From Roseovarius sp. UBA6217 (GTDB lineage Bacteria > Pseudomonadota > Alphaproteobacteria > Rhodobacterales > Rhodobacteraceae), in assembly GCA_002421985.1 (NCBI GenBank), contig DISF01000102.1, positions 1-24,937 of the forward strand: a stretch of DNA of 24,937 nt. Direction: 5' to 3'. Positions 22,309-24,937 of the stretch are shown one piece after another. A model generated the notes under the pieces. The model had not been told where the DNA came from. It searched no databases and saw nothing but the letters and a program-made list of their open reading frames with translations. Position 1 is the first letter of the stretch, and each line of letters starts with the position of its first letter. The position numbers were made by a program, and so were the translations under genes.

Positions 22309-23658
22309 ATGAAAGACGACAATTTCCTGCGCGAGATGAATGGCCGCTACCTGTGGCAGCCGATGGCCCATCCCGGCGAGGCGCGCGCCAACCCGCCGCG
22401 CATCATCAAGAGCGCCGAGGGCGTGCGGCTCACCGATATCGACGGCCATGCCACCGTCGATGCCGTGGCCGGGCTGTGGTGCGTCAATCTGGGCTATTCA
22501 AACGAGGCGGTGAAGCAGGCGATCACGGATCAGTTGTGGCAGTTGCCCTATTACTCGGGCTTTGGCGGCACCACCAATCCGGCCGCCATCGAGGCCGCCC
22601 ATGCGGTGCGCGAGTTCTTTGCCGGGGACGGGATGGAGCGGGTATTCCTTACCTCGGGCGGGTCTGACAGCGTGGACACGGCGCTGCGGCTGGCGCGGCA
22701 ATATCACCGGCTACGCGGCGCGCCCGCGCGCACCAAGTTTCTGAGCCTCAAGAAAGGCTATCACGGCACCCATTGGGGCGGGGCGAGCGTGAATGGCAAC
22801 AACCGCTTTCGCATCGGCTATGAGCCGCTCTTGCCCGGCTGTTTCCACATCCCCGCGCCCTACACCTATCGCAACCCCTATGACGAAAGCGACCCGGCGC
22901 GCCTTGCCGAAAAGATCGCCGCCGCCATGGTGGACGAGATCGAGTTTCAGGATCCCTCGACCATCGCCGCCTTCATCATGGAGCCGATCCTTGGCGCGGG
23001 CGGCGTGATCGTGCCGGATGCGTCCTTCATGGGGCTGATGCGCGAGATCTGCGACCGCTACGGCATCCTGATGATCTCGGACGAGGTGATCTGCGGTTTC
23101 GGGCGCACCGGCGACTGGACCGGCGCGCGGCATTGGGGCGTGCGGCCCGATATGATGACCATCGCCAAGGGCGTGACCTCGGGCTATTTCCCGGTGGGCG
23201 GTGTGCTTGTCTCGGGCGCGGTGGCAGAGGTGTTCGAGGCGGCGGACGCGGCGGGCACGATCTGGACGGGATATACCTATTCGGCGCATCCGGTCGGGTC
23301 TGCGGCGGTGGTGGCCTGCCTGTCGGAGACGCTGCGGCTGGATACCAAGGCCAACGCCGCCGCGCGCGGCACCCAGCTTTATGAAGGCGTCAAGCGGCTG
23401 GCCGCAAAACACGACATCATCGGCGATGTGCGCGGCGGGCACGGCCTGATGACCGGGATCGAGATCGTAAGCGACCGCGCCAAGAAAACCCCGATGGATG
23501 CCGCCACCATGCAGCGCATCCATACCGCCACCTATGAGGCCGGCGCGATGGTGCGGCTGGGGGCGCATAATATCCTGATGTCGCCGCCGCTGGTCATCTC
23601 GGAGGCGGAAATCGACGTGATCCTTGCCGCGCTCGATGCCGGGCTATCAGAAGTCTGA
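22309..23658 (+). CDS. Class III omega-aminotransferase
   Basis: This is a 449-residue PLP-dependent transaminase of fold type I, class III. The substrate-end motif LWQPMAHPGEA, SGGSDSVDTALRLARQY (phosphate cup), GYHGTHWGGASVNGN and LMISDEVICGFGRTGDW (Asp258, which contacts the PLP nitrogen) are visible. Lys287 in MTIAKGVTSGYFPVGG is the Schiff-base lysine. The sequence resembles the omega-amino acid:pyruvate group acting on beta-alanine, taurine-like or aromatic amine donors. The start follows GGAG (CCGGAGTCCCCCG) at proper distance. It is preceded by an 88-base gap and is probably an independent gene. A role in aminophosphonate use is possible but unproven. Confidence 0.9.
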   Translation: MKDDNFLREMNGRYLWQPMAHPGEARANPPRIIKSAEGVRLTDIDGHATVDAVAGLWCVNLGYSNEAVKQAITDQLWQLPYYSGFGGTTNPAAIEAAHAVREFFAGDGMERVFLTSGGSDSVDTALRLARQYHRLRGAPARTKFLSLKKGYHGTHWGGASVNGNNRFRIGYEPLLPGCFHIPAPYTYRNPYDESDPARLAEKIAAAMVDEIEFQDPSTIAAFIMEPILGAGGVIVPDASFMGLMREICDRYGILMISDEVICGFGRTGDWTGARHWGVRPDMMTIAKGVTSGYFPVGGVLVSGAVAEVFEAADAAGTIWTGYTYSAHPVGSAAVVACLSETLRLDTKANAAARGTQLYEGVKRLAAKHDIIGDVRGGHGLMTGIEIVSDRAKKTPMDAATMQRIHTATYEAGAMVRLGAHNILMSPPLVISEAEIDVILAALDAGLSEV

Positions 23659-23662
23659 GCGG

Positions 23663-24937
23663 GTGAGGGGGCCTCTGACGGCTTGCGCGCTTTGGGTCGC
23701 GATGGCGGGGCGCGCGCAGGCCCATGCCGGCGAGCAGGGGTTCGTGCTGCTCATGCCCACCGATGCCTATATCGCGGCGGGCGGGGCCACGGTGGCGCTG
23801 ACGGTTCTGATGCTGGCGGTGCTGCCGGGGCGGGTGGCGGTGGCGCTGTTTCGCCCGGTGCCGCTCTGGCGCGGCACGGCGCGGCGCGGGGTGGCGGGCC
23901 GCCTGCTGGCGGTGCCGGTGCTTGGCTGGCTCATTTGGCAGGGCTGGACGGGATCGCGCGATCCGCTGGGCAATCCGCTGTCGCTGGGCATTTGGGTGGT
24001 GATGTGGATGGCGCTGGTGAGCGCGCAGGGGATCGTTGGCGATATCTGGGCGCGGATCAACCCGTTCGCGGGGGTTGCGCTTGTGCTGGCGCGCCTGCGG
24101 CGGGTGCCGCTGCATTATCCCGTGTGGCTCGGGCATTGGCCGGGGGTGGCGGGGCTGATGGCCTTTGCCGGGTTTTTGCTGGCCGATCCCGCCCCCGCCG
24201 ATCCGGCGCGGCTGGCGCTGGTGGTGGCGGGCTATACGATGGTGATGCTGGGCGGCGTGGCGCTTTTCGGGGCGCGCTGGCTGGTGCGGGGGGAGGCGCT
24301 GACGCTGCTGATGCGGGCCTATGCGCGGATGGCACCCTTGGGGCATAAAGGCGGGCGGCGCGTGCTGGGCCTGCCGGGGTGGCGGATCGCGCGCGCGGGG
24401 CGGCCCACGACGGGGCACGCGGTTTTCCTGCTCATCCTGCTGGGCAGCGGCAGTTTCGACGGGCTGAACGAGACCTTTCTGTGGCTTGACCTGCTGGCGA
24501 TCAACCCGCTGGAATTTCCCGGCCGCTCGGCGGTGATCGGCCCCAATCTTGTGGGGCTGGTGGCGGCGAATGCCATGCTGCTGGCGGTGTTTTGCGGCGC
24601 GCTGTGGCTGGGCGCGCGGCTGGCCGGGGAGCGGGCGGCGCTGCGGGGGCTTTTGTGCCGGTTTGCGCCGACGCTGCTGCCCATCGCGCTTGGCTATCAT
24701 ATCGCGCATTACCTGCCCTCGCTGCTCATGGACGGGCAATATGTGATGGCGGAGATCGCCGAGGCGCTGCATCTGGGCCATGTTCATGTCACCGCCGGGT
24801 TTCTCAGCCAGCCCGGCCCGGTGCGCGCGATCTGGCTTGCGCAGGCGGGGGCGGTGGTGGCGGGGCATGTGATCGCGCTGATGCTGGCCCATGCCATTGC
24901 CCTGCGCGGCGGTGCCGGGGCGTGGCGCGCGACGCTG
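23663..24937 (+). CDS. Multi-pass membrane protein of unknown function, 3' end missing
   Basis: The frame opens with GTG at 23663 (alternatives: ATG at 23702 or 23753) and stays open to the right edge, 425 codons without a stop. The first 22 residues (VRGPLTACALWVAMAGRAQA) look like a signal peptide ending before HAGEQGFVLLMPTD. About eight to ten hydrophobic segments follow. Histidines cluster near the visible C-terminus: GYHIAHYLPSLL, then EALHLGHVHVTAGF and GHVIALMLAHAIAL. The sequence recalls membrane proteins often labelled fenitrothion-hydrolase-like, but I give no function. The gene starts four bases after the aminotransferase stop, so it may be its operon partner. A long frame on the opposite strand here is a shadow. 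Confidence 0.7.
   Translation, partial: MRGPLTACALWVAMAGRAQAHAGEQGFVLLMPTDAYIAAGGATVALTVLMLAVLPGRVAVALFRPVPLWRGTARRGVAGRLLAVPVLGWLIWQGWTGSRDPLGNPLSLGIWVVMWMALVSAQGIVGDIWARINPFAGVALVLARLRRVPLHYPVWLGHWPGVAGLMAFAGFLLADPAPADPARLALVVAGYTMVMLGGVALFGARWLVRGEALTLLMRAYARMAPLGHKGGRRVLGLPGWRIARAGRPTTGHAVFLLILLGSGSFDGLNETFLWLDLLAINPLEFPGRSAVIGPNLVGLVAANAMLLAVFCGALWLGARLAGERAALRGLLCRFAPTLLPIALGYHIAHYLPSLLMDGQYVMAEIAEALHLGHVHVTAGFLSQPGPVRAIWLAQAGAVVAGHVIALMLAHAIALRGGAGAWRATL

Noticed and set aside
23594..24892. 432-residue frame on the minus strand at the right end
   Set aside because: It is extremely rich in His, Arg, Gln and Pro. The plus strand encodes a coherent multi-pass membrane protein that stays open to the edge.
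1..24937. CRISPR array, tRNA, rRNA, riboswitch or integrase
   Set aside because: No regularly spaced repeats, cloverleaf-like sequences, conserved riboswitch core or tyrosine/serine recombinase motifs were seen on reading.

Overview
The window looks like a chromosomal piece of a high-GC alphaproteobacterium, most likely a member of the Rhodobacteraceae/Roseobacter group. The reasons are the very GC-rich codon use, the phn gene order (phnCDE1E2 and phnF/phnGHIJKLN, with a DUF1045 gene and phnM), a hexapeptide acetyltransferase instead of a GNAT-type PhnO, and a GAGTATTT...GGCAAGATGAAG dispersed repeat that I associate with this group. All identifications come from reading the sequence; no database search was run.

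Left end (1-2551): a damaged zone. An IS1380-type transposase gene runs off the left edge. Its element ends near 1025, directly against a truncated metallo-beta-lactamase-fold (MBL) pseudogene. That pseudogene also has an internal frameshift/deletion where its metal motif should be. Upstream of it in the same operon is a second MBL hydrolase with an intact active site but an apparently replaced N-terminus.

2740-5669: a tripartite tricarboxylate transporter operon, tctC-tctB-tctA, with visibly lower GC and more TTG/GTT codons than the rest. 5670-6163 holds one weak small ORF. 6164-6685 is a TetR-family regulator divergent from phnC.

6840-20391: a nearly complete carbon-phosphorus lyase locus. 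phnC-phnD-phnE1-phnE2 encode phosphonate import and are followed by a hexapeptide acetyltransferase. phnF, the GntR/HutC repressor, is divergent from phnG-phnH-phnI-phnJ-phnK-corA-phnL-phnN. A DUF1045 two-histidine phosphoesterase gene converges on phnN and diverges from phnM. The expected flow is import by PhnCDE, coupling to ATP-derived ribose by PhnI with PhnG/H/L, pyrophosphate removal by PhnM, radical C-P cleavage by PhnJ (with PhnK), opening of the ribosyl cyclic phosphate, and conversion of ribose 1,5-bisphosphate to PRPP by PhnN. No phnP (the cyclic phosphodiesterase) is present, which makes the DUF1045 gene a natural candidate for that step. A CorA-type divalent cation transporter sits inside the core operon between phnK and phnL.

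20392-24937: a fumarylacetoacetate-hydrolase-fold protein and a TehA/SLAC1-type channel form a pair behind a good sigma70-like promoter. They are followed by a class III omega-aminotransferase and a large multi-pass membrane protein that is cut by the right edge. No CRISPR array, tRNA or rRNA was seen.
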